A stretch of 31,249 nucleotides of DNA, from contig JAEYWQ010000361.1 of NCBI GenBank assembly GCA_023428885.1, positions 1 to 31,249 of the forward strand, given 5' to 3'. The position numbers were made by a program, and so were the translations under genes. Below are positions 23,998 through 31,249 of this stretch, in pieces. The notes below the pieces were generated by a model. That model saw only the letters and a list, made by a program, of their open reading frames with translations. It was not told the origin of the DNA and searched no databases. Within the stretch, counting starts at the first letter, position 1; every line of letters starts with the position of its first letter. The stretch is from Bacillota bacterium. Its GTDB lineage: Bacteria > Bacillota > Clostridia > Lachnospirales > Lachnospiraceae.

Positions 23998-24069
23998 ATT
24001 GTAATAGAAATTAAGAGAACATGAAAGAAAGAATCTGCACGGATGCTAGGATAATCTGCACAGATATGC
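23998..24069 (-). promoter_or_regulatory. Putative activated promoter with 21-bp-spaced direct repeats
   Basis: On the minus strand TACAAT (23998-24003) has a poor -35 (TTTCAT, 24021-24026). Just upstream AATCTGCAC (plus-strand reading) occurs at 24032 and 24053, exactly 21 bp apart, each followed by a similar GAT..GC. This spacing is typical of AraC-family half sites. Confidence 0.5.
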
Positions 24070-24101
24070 TTAATTTGAAAGAAGTCATAGTGATACGTAG
24101 A

Positions 24102-25025
24102 TTATAACTTCTCAATCTTAAATTCTAATCCACGGTAAAAATCTTCGATCATTGCTTCATCAATAAACCCTTTTGCTGCACCATCTGTACCGATTTTATA
24201 GGAAGCGAAAATTTCAGCTCTCTTTATAGCTTCCACTGGACTCTCACCTTTTGAATAATAATGAATAAATGAGCTAAACAAAGCATCTCCTGCTCCTACT
24301 GTATTAACCACCTTACGGGTATTTACTGCATCCAGGTGATATAAGGCCTCTTCCTTACGATCATATAGCATTACTCCCTTAGCTCCCAGTCCCATAACGA
24401 TAATTTTACATGGATAAGTTTCTTTTAAATCATGAATAAAGCGCTCTGGTGAACATGGTAATTTCTCGTCACTAAGGAATAGTATATCTGCATATTCCAT
24501 AAATTCTTTATTATAGCTATCATGAATATCATTAAGAACATGCACGTCTGTAGCGATTGTTATATTTTTGTCCTTAGCAATCTTTAGTAATGGACGTGTA
24601 AAGTTGATATTACAAACAATAGCAACTTTACAGTCACTAAATTCCTCTTCTAATAACTCTTCCTGATATGTTTTATCTTGAATATCTTTTAAATCACAGT
24701 ATATTTCTCTTTTTCCAGTTGGATCATAAAGGATCACAGATTGAGGGGTATCAGAAAGTTCCTTTTTAATATACTCTTTACTCCATCCTAACTGATCAAA
24801 CATCCTTTCCACACGATCGGCTTCTTCATCCTGGCCAAGCAAAGATACAATCTTAACTTTTTCTCCTAAGGTACTAAGAGCTTTGGGGATATTGATTGCT
24901 ACTCCTGCAACTCCAGATCCTATTCCATAAAAAGGATAGTCAATTGGAAAATACTCAATTGGAAATCCCTTTACCTTTAATGTTGTCTCAATGTTAATTA
25001 ACCCAGCTACAATTATTTTACTCAC
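24102..25025 (-). CDS. PfkB/ribokinase-family carbohydrate kinase
   Basis: 307 residues, the normal length of the family. The C-terminal signature with catalytic Asp is NTVGAGDALFSSF (about 246-258); the N-terminal glycine-rich GIGSGVAGVAINIPKALSTLG corresponds to the substrate lid and GG motif. MGLGAKGVMLYD is the usual nucleotide-binding strand. It phosphorylates a sugar or nucleoside in the cytosol; the substrate is not recognisable and no sugar genes flank it. The start is GTG at 25025, with AGAGGA 6 nt upstream. The gene begins 17 nt after the stop of a leftover lipoprotein tail and appears to be driven by that lipoprotein's duplicated promoter. Confidence 0.88.
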   Translation of the reverse strand: MSKIIVAGLINIETTLKVKGFPIEYFPIDYPFYGIGSGVAGVAINIPKALSTLGEKVKIVSLLGQDEEADRVERMFDQLGWSKEYIKKELSDTPQSVILYDPTGKREIYCDLKDIQDKTYQEELLEEEFSDCKVAIVCNINFTRPLLKIAKDKNITIATDVHVLNDIHDSYNKEFMEYADILFLSDEKLPCSPERFIHDLKETYPCKIIVMGLGAKGVMLYDRKEEALYHLDAVNTRKVVNTVGAGDALFSSFIHYYSKGESPVEAIKRAEIFASYKIGTDGAAKGFIDEAMIEDFYRGLEFKIEKL

Positions 25026-25042
25026 ACTAAATCCTCTCTATA

Positions 25043-25128
25043 TTATCTCCCTATGTAATCAGAAATCATATCTTTACTAAAAAATCTCCATGTTATAGCT
25101 TTCCCTTCCATGACTTTGACGGAAACGA
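25043..25128 (-). pseudogene. C-terminal remnant of a duplicated lipoprotein gene
   Basis: On the minus strand this stretch reads VSVKVMEGKAITWRFFSKD then MISDYIGR and a TAA stop. It matches the C-terminus of the intact lipoprotein at 25528-26688 (AKVKEGKEITWRILSNQ then LFSDYVGR, stop) at about two thirds of positions, and the DNA is similar over the same span. No start codon or gene body precedes it: only about 30 bp separate it from a promoter that also resembles that of the intact gene. I read it as what is left of a tandem copy after an internal deletion. Confidence 0.8.
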
Positions 25129-25157
25129 AAAATATAATGATTTCACATGTCTGGTCA

Positions 25158-25187
25158 ATTATACACTATTATTATACGAAAAATCAA
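25158..25187 (-). promoter_or_regulatory. Duplicated lipoprotein promoter now in front of the PfkB gene
   Basis: On the minus strand TTGATT (25182-25187), 18 bp, TATAAT (25158-25163), sharing GTGTATAATT and the TTGATTTT context with the promoter of the intact lipoprotein gene. A 12-bp palindrome ATTTTCGAAAAT lies just upstream (25193-25204). Confidence 0.65.
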
Positions 25188-25346
25188 TTATAATTTTCGA
25201 AAATATTCGAAAACTTTGCAAACTTACATGTAACTTGCTACGGATAAATCTAGAATAGCTCTGCTAATCGTGACAAGTAATCGGTGTTATTGCTTTGACT
25301 ATCGATCTATCAATTGTATCACTTCTTACACCTCATCTAATAATAA

Positions 25347-25413
25347 CAGCCTCCCATTTATTGATGATATGTACCTTGTCAAGTAGACAGGAAAAATATC
25401 AAATGGGAGGCTG
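25347..25413. other. Long structured hairpin in the 25.2-25.5 kb gap
   Basis: A 13-bp perfect outer stem (25347-25359 with 25401-25413) encloses 41 nt that can pair further (GATAT/ATATC and CCTTGTC/GACAGG). Minus-strand transcripts of the lipoprotein gene would reach it 115 nt past the stop; plus-strand reading ends in ATTTTTG. Perhaps a terminator. Otherwise I see nothing in 25205-25527. Confidence 0.5.
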
Positions 25414-25527
25414 ATTTTTGTGAGTCTTTACCATTACTTCATTAATTTATATTTACTAACTTCTGTTGCTATATTCCCTCATCATTCATAATAACACCTA
25501 ATTAGACTTTCAACACGACCAGCAGAA

Positions 25528-26688
25528 CTATCTTCCTACGTAATCAGAAAACAGTTGGTTACTTAGAATCCTCCAAGTTATTTCTTTCCCTTCCTTGACT
25601 TTGGCGCTAGCTCCTACCTTTTCCTCCCTCAAAGAAATCATAGTCGAAACCTCATCTGCTGTAACATATGCTACCTTGGCCTCATCAAAGATGTCTTTAT
25701 ATATGCTGTTCGTATAAAGGTTTTCATCTTGGATTGGATCCATATTATCATCATAAACATTGAAGGTATACACATGCTCTTGGCTACCAGGCTCAAAGCT
25801 AGCTTCATTTTCATTCCTATCAAAATATATGGTCTGTAACTCAATCCAAGTAGATATTCCCTTTGCCATAGCCACGGCAGGAAGTTGGCCTAGCTCATCA
25901 GACCAAGAAAGTTGATTCAGATCTAGTTCGCTTTCCACGGATGCAATCAAATTCCAGTTACCATCTTCGTCAACTAAACCATATTCTTCTATATGTAAGC
26001 TGGCACCACCACTACCATAAGAACTATAATATCCATATTCATTGATTGTGGATTCACTCCTTGCCCATGTTTCATAAGAATGGCAAAGTTCTAGTTTCCC
26101 ATCGATGTATTTTATGATATATACAAGAGTACTATTATCGTCTTCTCCATAAATATCCATTCCATGAAAACGAAGTATTAACTCGTTTACTTCATCCATA
26201 CCACAATCAATATAGCTATATTCTATGTGATTAACTTTTTTGTTTGTAGAGTATTCAAAATAGCTATCGGTTATGATATGTAAAAGCTCTGAAAGTGTAT
26301 ATTCGTTTCCTTTTTCAAATAAGTCTTCATCCATATAGTCCTTTGGTGAAAATCGATGAAAGGATAACTTTGATTCATTTCTCATAAAATTCTCATAGGC
26401 TTCCAGGGACTCCTGCCGTTCTACTTCTTTTTCTGTTAAGGATGGCTCGTCATCTATCGATCCAATTACATCGATCGTAGTTACATCTCCCACTCCTTCT
26501 GTCATTTTTTCTTTTCCATTTCCATCCTGGTCATTTACTTGTTCTTCGTCTGCACCATCTCCAAGAGCTCCCTCTTTCTCTTCGTTAATATCCACCTCTG
26601 GTTTATTGGTTTCAACTACTGCTTTTTTGCTACAAGAGGTACACAAAACTAAACATACAAACATAATACCCACTGCAAATCGTTTCAT
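25528..26688 (-). CDS. Lipoprotein of unknown function
   Basis: 386 residues from the ATG at 26688, which has AAAGGA 6 nt upstream; two in-frame ATGs further upstream have no ribosome site. The N-terminal signal ends in a lipobox with CTSC (Cys about 19), so it is an extracytoplasmic lipoprotein. A very acidic, low-complexity linker (about 25-85) follows. The folded part (about 95-350) is rich in acidic and aromatic residues (HIEYSYIDCGMDEVNELILRF, then YIIKYIDGKLELCHSYETWA, then SYGSGGASLHIEEYG) and ends with KEGKEITWRILS. I do not recognise the family; the pattern is like clostridial surface proteins of unknown role. A truncated paralogue tail lies 0.4 kb downstream. It is divergent from the VWA lipoprotein. 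Confidence 0.8.
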   Translation of the reverse strand: MKRFAVGIMFVCLVLCTSCSKKAVVETNKPEVDINEEKEGALGDGADEEQVNDQDGNGKEKMTEGVGDVTTIDVIGSIDDEPSLTEKEVERQESLEAYENFMRNESKLSFHRFSPKDYMDEDLFEKGNEYTLSELLHIITDSYFEYSTNKKVNHIEYSYIDCGMDEVNELILRFHGMDIYGEDDNSTLVYIIKYIDGKLELCHSYETWARSESTINEYGYYSSYGSGGASLHIEEYGLVDEDGNWNLIASVESELDLNQLSWSDELGQLPAVAMAKGISTWIELQTIYFDRNENEASFEPGSQEHVYTFNVYDDNMDPIQDENLYTNSIYKDIFDEAKVAYVTADEVSTMISLREEKVGASAKVKEGKEITWRILSNQLFSDYVGR

Positions 26689-26762
26689 ACTAAATCCTTT
26701 CATAAAAGACGTTACCATCTTCTTTATTGTTTATTCCATGATGTTATATATGGTCCGGTAAA

Positions 26763-26792
26763 ATTATACACGATAGGTCTACCTAAAATCAA
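26763..26792 (-). promoter_or_regulatory. Promoter of the lipoprotein gene
   Basis: On the minus strand TTGATT (26787-26792), 18 bp, perfect TATAAT (26763-26768). The same arrangement is found upstream of the PfkB gene. Confidence 0.65.
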
Positions 26793-26946
26793 TAATTATT
26801 CGCCAAAATTTTACTCATAAAAATAGTAGAAAATTTTGGAACATTATATAAAGGGTTAGCGTCTAATGAATAGATCAGCAGTGATTGCTCATGGAATCTA
26901 CCTGAGTGCTAGCTGATAACTAAAACATAGTTATGGGAGGGTATGT

Positions 26947-28383
26947 ATGAAGAGGAGAATATTGAGTGTTATTTTACTAATTACTGTTTCTATCTTTTTT
27001 GTAGTAGGATGTGGTTCTAAAAGCGATGAGTCTAATGGATATTATGATACGTCTGGTGATGTAACTGTGGAATCAAAGACTACTGTTAAGAGCGAAACAG
27101 CAGCAGTAGGAACGGAAACGAAAGATTCTGGTGAATCTCTTAAAGCTATAGAAGCTCCTGAAACTACATATACTGCAGGATCAGATGACACTATGAAGCT
27201 AACAACAACTAGCAAATTGGATACTGTAGATTCTGGCGTTCCTGTAGAGCCTGGTGTTCCTGTAGACTTTGTAGAACCTTTAGATCCAGTAGATCCTGTA
27301 GAACCTATAGAGCCTGTAGAACCTGAATATAACAATAATAAAACAGCAGGCTTATTAACTGCAGGAGAATGGAACGATAATAATAATTGGACATTCTTTA
27401 GCAACCTTATTGCTAATAATCAATTAATTACTCCAAGCTTTGGGATGAATCCTATAAATCGTATTATAGTTACCGTTCTTAGCACTGAGGGAAGCCCTGT
27501 AAAAAATGCAAGGGTTGAACTTTTAAACACCTCCAAAGAAGTAATATGGAAAGCAGTTTCTGATTATAATGGAATTGCATATGTATTCTTTAATCTATTA
27601 AATGACAATCAAGTACCAGCGTCACTAAACATTAGTAAAAATGGAATCTCCAGCAGTACGGATCTTGTATTAGTACAGGGTTTGGATGGTCAGAATCCTA
27701 ATAGCCAATCACAATATAGGCTTTATCAAGATGTGACTGTAACAATTGATGATACTTCTAATACCAAGGCCCTAGACCTGATGTTTGTGTTTGACACTAC
27801 TGGATCTATGGGTGATGAACTTAGGTACCTTCAAACTGAATTTGAAGATATCGCAAAAAAAGTTGCAGATCAGAACACTAGATATAGCATAAACTTCTAT
27901 CGTGATGAGGGTGATGAATATGTAGTAAAATCCAATGAATTTACTTTTAATTCAGAATTAGTGCTTAGCCAGCTAAATCAAGAATTTGCAGACGGCGGAG
28001 GAGATTATCCAGAAGCTGTTGAACAGGCATTATATGATGGAATTATGAATCATGATTGGAATTCAGATAGTGTGAAATTACTATTTCTTATCCTAGACGC
28101 TCCACCTCATAGCGGTGATACCCAGATTAATGATACTTTACAAAAATCAATTATTGAAGCGGCAAATCAAGGAATTCGCATTATTCCTGTAGCATCCAGC
28201 GGAGTTGATAAGGATACCGAGACCTTTTTAAGAACAATAGCTATATTAACAGGTGGTACCTATACCTTCTTAACTGATCATAGCGGCATCGGAGATTCGC
28301 ATTTAGAACCTACGATCGGCAATTATCAGGTAGAGAATTTGAATGATTGTATTGTTAGAATTATCAAGACATATTATCAATAA
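26947..28383 (+). CDS. VWA-domain surface lipoprotein
   Basis: 478 residues. Signal peptide with lipobox FVVGC (Cys about 22), then a Ser/Thr/Glu-rich stretch and a proline repeat of VEP/VDP units (about 97-127), which looks like a cell-wall-spanning stalk. Next comes an Ig-like or carboxypeptidase-regulatory-type beta domain (about 172-240: RIIVTVLSTEGSPVKNARVEL). The C-terminal von Willebrand A domain (about 276-478) has the metal site DTTGSMGDE, GGGDYPEAVEQAL and DAPPH. VWA domains bind ligands through a divalent cation, so adhesion or a surface-complex role is likely, but the partner is unknown. GGGAGGG lies 5 nt before the ATG. It is monocistronic, with a terminator after it. Confidence 0.87.
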   Translation: MKRRILSVILLITVSIFFVVGCGSKSDESNGYYDTSGDVTVESKTTVKSETAAVGTETKDSGESLKAIEAPETTYTAGSDDTMKLTTTSKLDTVDSGVPVEPGVPVDFVEPLDPVDPVEPIEPVEPEYNNNKTAGLLTAGEWNDNNNWTFFSNLIANNQLITPSFGMNPINRIIVTVLSTEGSPVKNARVELLNTSKEVIWKAVSDYNGIAYVFFNLLNDNQVPASLNISKNGISSSTDLVLVQGLDGQNPNSQSQYRLYQDVTVTIDDTSNTKALDLMFVFDTTGSMGDELRYLQTEFEDIAKKVADQNTRYSINFYRDEGDEYVVKSNEFTFNSELVLSQLNQEFADGGGDYPEAVEQALYDGIMNHDWNSDSVKLLFLILDAPPHSGDTQINDTLQKSIIEAANQGIRIIPVASSGVDKDTETFLRTIAILTGGTYTFLTDHSGIGDSHLEPTIGNYQVENLNDCIVRIIKTYYQ

Positions 28384-28439
28384 CTAAAGGTTTTGCTACT
28401 CGAACACATAGAAAGGACTGAGTAAGCTATATCAAAGAT

Positions 28440-28482
28440 AATACCCTGTGAGAATTGAGTTTCCCACAGGGTATTTATTTTT
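28440..28482 (+). terminator. Terminator after the VWA lipoprotein gene
   Basis: An 11-bp perfect stem (AATACCCTGTG 28440-28450 with CACAGGGTATT 28465-28475), then TATTTTT. It may also serve the converging GntR gene, which ends at 28506. Confidence 0.85.
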
Positions 28483-28505
28483 GCTTATTACGATCATAAA
28501 AACAA

Positions 28506-29201
28506 TCACGCTAATTCTTTTATATCCTTACTAAAATATTCTGGATATTTATCAATAATTTCTTTTTGATCTAATTTATATCTAGTAAGATGCTTTACTA
28601 TAAAATCAGTTGCTAATTTTTTATCATTGATTCTGATTGCATTCACAATCGCTTTATGGTCAGCAACAGTTTTGATATCTTTCACAGAATATATGCTTAA
28701 AGCACGAATTCTATCAAAATGTCCCTGTGTTCCTTCCATAAGATTATAGATTCTCTCCTTGTTGCACATGGTAAATAGTGCCTTGTGAAACTCATTATCC
28801 AGCTCATATATCTTCTCAGGATTTCTTTGATCTAGATAAAATTCTTGTAACTGAATATTCTTATCAAGTTCCTGTAAATCACTTTCCTTAATGCAGGTAC
28901 ACAGTTCTTCTACTACTGCTTTTTCTAAGACTTTCCGCAAGAATACCATTTCTTCAACAATATCAAAATCTATATGGGCGATCAAGCTTCCCTTTTGTGG
29001 GTAGACTTCTATTAAATTCATTTTTTGAAGTTCCTGCAAGGCTTCTCTGACAGGCGTTCTGCTAATACCTAACTCCTTTGCCAGTTCATTCTCACTAACC
29101 CCGCTACCTGGCTTTAATTTCAAAGATATTATGTTTTCACGAATCTGCCTTAAAGCATAATCTCTTGCACTTTCCTTTGATGCCCGTACAGAAATATTCA
29201 T
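28506..29201 (-). CDS. GntR-family regulator, FadR subfamily
   Basis: 231 residues from the ATG at 29201, which has GGAGG 7 nt upstream. The longer frame starts 12 codons earlier without a ribosome site. The N-terminal winged helix (about 1-75) has SENELAKELGISRTPVREALQELQ, the GntR recognition helix, and a wing IEVYPQKGSLIA. The C-terminal all-helical FCD domain (about 80-225) carries the metal-ligand Asp/His pattern (DNEFHKALF and later HLTRY). FCD regulators bind sugar acids or other carboxylates. Directly downstream of uxuA (46 bp), it is probably the local hexuronate-pathway repressor. Confidence 0.88.
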   Translation of the reverse strand: MNISVRASKESARDYALRQIRENIISLKLKPGSGVSENELAKELGISRTPVREALQELQKMNLIEVYPQKGSLIAHIDFDIVEEMVFLRKVLEKAVVEELCTCIKESDLQELDKNIQLQEFYLDQRNPEKIYELDNEFHKALFTMCNKERIYNLMEGTQGHFDRIRALSIYSVKDIKTVADHKAIVNAIRINDKKLATDFIVKHLTRYKLDQKEIIDKYPEYFSKDIKELA

Positions 29202-29247
29202 AATTTGCCTCCAAGTTCTGAGAATGAGTGCTTGCATTCATTTTTAT

Positions 29248-30324
29248 TTATGATTGTTTATTCTTTTCTATTGCTTCCCATAAACCCAAAAGATAAGTAG
29301 CTCCTAATGCCCTATCATAAAGTCCATATCCGGGTCTGGCTTGCTCTCCCCATATCATCCTACCATGATCAGAACGGATATATCCATCAAATCCGTTGTC
29401 ATGAAATGCTTTTACTATTTGATACATATCCAAATCACCACATTGGCTTAAATGCGCAGATTCTGTAAATATTTTTTCTTCGATGTGTTTTATATTTCTA
29501 ATATGAGCAAAATGAATACGTCCCTGGGCTGCGAATTCCTTAATCATAGCTGGAATATCATTCTTCATTTCTGCACCGAGGGAACCTGTACAGAAAGTTA
29601 AACCATGATATGGGCTAGAATTTAAACTTAAAAATTTTCTTATGTTTTCTACATTATTTATAGTTTTAGGGAGTCCATAGATTGAAAACGGTGGATCATC
29701 TGGATGTATTGCCATTTTGATATCATATTCTTGTGCATATGGAATGACTGCATCCAAAAAGTATTTCAGATTATCCCAATATTGTTCCATTGTAATCGAT
29801 TGGTAGAACTTAATGTCTTCTGACATTAACTTTATTCTTTCTGGCTCCCACCCTGGTAGTGTATAACCCTTTGAGTTACCAAGCATATTTTCTGCCATCA
29901 TGGAAGGATTCATTTTAAGAACCTCTTCATGATTATATGCCAAAACTCTACTGCCATCATCTAGAGGGTAATCAAGATTACTTCTCACCCAATCCATAAC
30001 AGGCAAAAAATTATAACATAAACATTTTATATTTATTTTAGATAAATTCTCCATAGTTTTGATATAATTTTCTATGTATCTATCTCTGGATGGTAATCCC
30101 TTTTTAATATCTTCATGTATATTTACACTTTCGATTACTTCTAGTTCAAGCCCTGCTGCTTGTATTTCGTTACGAAGTTCTTCTAATCGATATAGTGGCC
30201 AAACTTCGCCGACAGGTATATCTGATAGCATTGTTGCTACACCAGTCACGCCGGGAATTTGCCGAATCTGTTTTAAGGTTACACTGTCATCTCCATTGGA
30301 AAACCAGCGAATTATCATTTTCAT
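29248..30324 (-). CDS. uxuA: Mannonate dehydratase
   Basis: 358 residues, normal for UxuA. It dehydrates D-mannonate to 2-keto-3-deoxygluconate in glucuronate breakdown, using a TIM barrel with manganese or iron. Recognisable stretches: IIRWFSNGDDSVTLKQIRQ, then IPGVTGVATMLSDIPVGEVW, EVIESVNIHEDIK, CYNFLPVMDWVR, AIHPDDPPFSIYG, FCTGSLG, HFAHIRN and YIRSDHGRMIWGE, which include the metal His/Asp/Cys ligands. The ATG at 30324 is chosen because AAGGAG lies 9 nt upstream. A small hairpin (30352-30374) precedes it. It lies upstream of its likely regulator and downstream of a sugar-binding lipoprotein gene with a terminator between, so uxuA probably has its own promoter. Confidence 0.95.
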   Translation of the reverse strand: MKMIIRWFSNGDDSVTLKQIRQIPGVTGVATMLSDIPVGEVWPLYRLEELRNEIQAAGLELEVIESVNIHEDIKKGLPSRDRYIENYIKTMENLSKINIKCLCYNFLPVMDWVRSNLDYPLDDGSRVLAYNHEEVLKMNPSMMAENMLGNSKGYTLPGWEPERIKLMSEDIKFYQSITMEQYWDNLKYFLDAVIPYAQEYDIKMAIHPDDPPFSIYGLPKTINNVENIRKFLSLNSSPYHGLTFCTGSLGAEMKNDIPAMIKEFAAQGRIHFAHIRNIKHIEEKIFTESAHLSQCGDLDMYQIVKAFHDNGFDGYIRSDHGRMIWGEQARPGYGLYDRALGATYLLGLWEAIEKNKQS

Positions 30325-30421
30325 AAGGTCATTCTCCTTGAACACATTAAGAAGAAGGTTTTTCGTTCCTTCTTTATCTCGATGTTATTATTGATCTTGC
30401 AGCATTAATAGCATAAATCTT

Positions 30422-30452
30422 AAAAAGGAGGTTCATTCTTACACGAACCTCC
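30422..30452 (-). terminator. Terminator after the solute-binding protein gene
   Basis: On the minus strand GGAGGTTC (30452-30445) pairs with GAACCTCC (30434-30427), then five U. It sits about 10 nt after the stop codon. Confidence 0.85.
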
Positions 30453-30462
30453 CATCTATTAA

Positions 30463-31249
30463 TTATTTAGCTTTTGGAAGACTAGTGCTATCTCCGAATG
30501 TCTTTTCCCATGCTGCTTTACGTTCATCAATAATTGCCTGACCGCCTGAGCTGAGGTAATCAGCCAATCCCGAATCAAATGTTGCATCAAACTGATCAGC
30601 CGGAGCTACTACTGACTGATCAAGTAATGTATCACGTTTTGCTGCAAGTGCTGGACCTTGACCCTCTTCTGCTTTGATTGCACCAACATTTACGTTCTGT
30701 CCAATACGTCCATCCTTTGCAGAAATTGCAAAAGCTTTCTCAATTAAACGGGAATCAATACCTGCATAACCAAGAGCAATTGACTTCACAGTCTTTTCTG
30801 TATCACCAAAATCTAAACCATTGCATGTAATCGTATAGTCGATGTTAAAACCAGAATTCATGATTTTCTCGCCTGTAGCTGCAAGAGTTTTAATAGCTCC
30901 ATCTGGTTGAACTTCATGAGTCACGCCTTCTTCACCAATCTGAAGGAAGATGCGGTTTTCTGGGTTACTGATCCAGTCAAGATACATAAGTGAAGCAACT
31001 GGTTCATCGTTCGTAGATGGGAAGAACACCTTACGGTCAATTGGGCCTGCAAGGAACTTCTTATAGATACCAGCATCATTTTTGAATGGTTCAATCGCAA
31101 TATATGCAGCATCTTCACCAACTAATCTTTCTAAGTTTCTCTGGATGCTGTCTTCACCATTACGGTAAGGGTAATCCCAGTTGTGAATGAATGCTCCTAC
31201 ATAACCAGCTTTCATCATGTTATCTTCTGTAGCATCCCCTGCTGGATAT
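30463..31249 (-). CDS. ABC transporter extracellular solute-binding protein, C-terminal part
   Basis: The frame is open to the right edge (262 codons visible, no start in view), so the 5' part is outside. The visible C-terminus has the pattern of family-1-like sugar-binding proteins with a DUF3502-type end: EDAAYIAIEPFKNDAGIYKK, SLMYLDWISNPENRIFLQIG, then DYLSSGGQAIIDERKAAWEK as the last helix. Members deliver oligosaccharides to LplB/YtcP-type permeases. With uxuA and a GntR regulator next to it, uronate-containing oligosaccharides are a reasonable guess for the ligand, but this is inference from context. Confidence 0.82.
   Translation of the reverse strand, partial: YPAGDATEDNMMKAGYVGAFIHNWDYPYRNGEDSIQRNLERLVGEDAAYIAIEPFKNDAGIYKKFLAGPIDRKVFFPSTNDEPVASLMYLDWISNPENRIFLQIGEEGVTHEVQPDGAIKTLAATGEKIMNSGFNIDYTITCNGLDFGDTEKTVKSIALGYAGIDSRLIEKAFAISAKDGRIGQNVNVGAIKAEEGQGPALAAKRDTLLDQSVVAPADQFDATFDSGLADYLSSGGQAIIDERKAAWEKTFGDSTSLPKAK

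Noticed and set aside
27042..27404. Antisense frame rich in Ser/Gly/Thr opposite the VWA lipoprotein
   Set aside because: Its repeats are only the mirror of the Val-Glu-Pro stalk codons on the other strand; no start signals.
1..31249. Mobile elements, CRISPR arrays, toxin-antitoxin or phage-defence genes
   Set aside because: No transposase, integrase, terminal inverted repeats, spaced direct-repeat arrays or recognisable defence domains were found on either strand.

Overview
The window is an AT-rich, gene-dense Firmicutes chromosome segment. It shows strong AGGAGG-type ribosome sites, frequent GTG starts, T-box and ZTP leaders, an archaeal-type AspRS with GatCAB, the DapL lysine route, and many lipoproteins and PilZ/ANTAR regulators. 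This fits a Lachnospiraceae clostridium, near Lachnoclostridium phytofermentans; that placement is my inference from family knowledge, not a database result. I see no prophage, insertion sequence, CRISPR array, rRNA or tRNA.

Left part (1-8.5 kb): the N-terminal two thirds of an M16C (PreP-like) peptidase on the minus strand; a cold-shock protein converging on a zinc-ribbon/DUF4870 membrane protein; purH behind a ZTP (pfl) riboswitch with a clear terminator switch; a DHH phosphoesterase; and a PilZ protein.

Middle (7-21 kb, nearly all minus strand): a T-box-controlled aspS-gatC-gatA-gatB operon that makes Asn-tRNA(Asn) by transamidation, whose specifier loop holds overlapping AAC (Asn) and GAA (Glu) triplets; an LD-carboxypeptidase plus LtaS-like enzyme pair for the cell envelope; and an apparent four-gene operon glnA-ANTAR regulator-dapF-dapL with one strong promoter, a terminator hairpin almost at the 5' end of the transcript, and one terminator after dapL. 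A PHP phosphoesterase with an operator-like dyad lies upstream.

Right part (20.7-31.2 kb) is more accessory: a T-box and promoter drive an alaS copy that has lost its middle by an internal deletion; an AraC regulator overlaps tail-to-tail with a PEBP-family lipoprotein whose upstream DNA carries 21-bp-spaced direct repeats; a PfkB kinase sits behind the promoter and last 27 codons of a deleted duplicate of the neighbouring lipoprotein gene; a divergent VWA-domain lipoprotein follows; the end is a sugar-acid locus (GntR regulator, uxuA, and the 3' part of an ABC solute-binding protein running off the window).

The most interesting material is regulatory or evolutionary: the +4 attenuator of the glnA operon, the two-codon T-box, the extra structured module behind the purH riboswitch, the lipoprotein duplication that handed its promoter to a kinase, and the T-box kept in front of a broken alaS.
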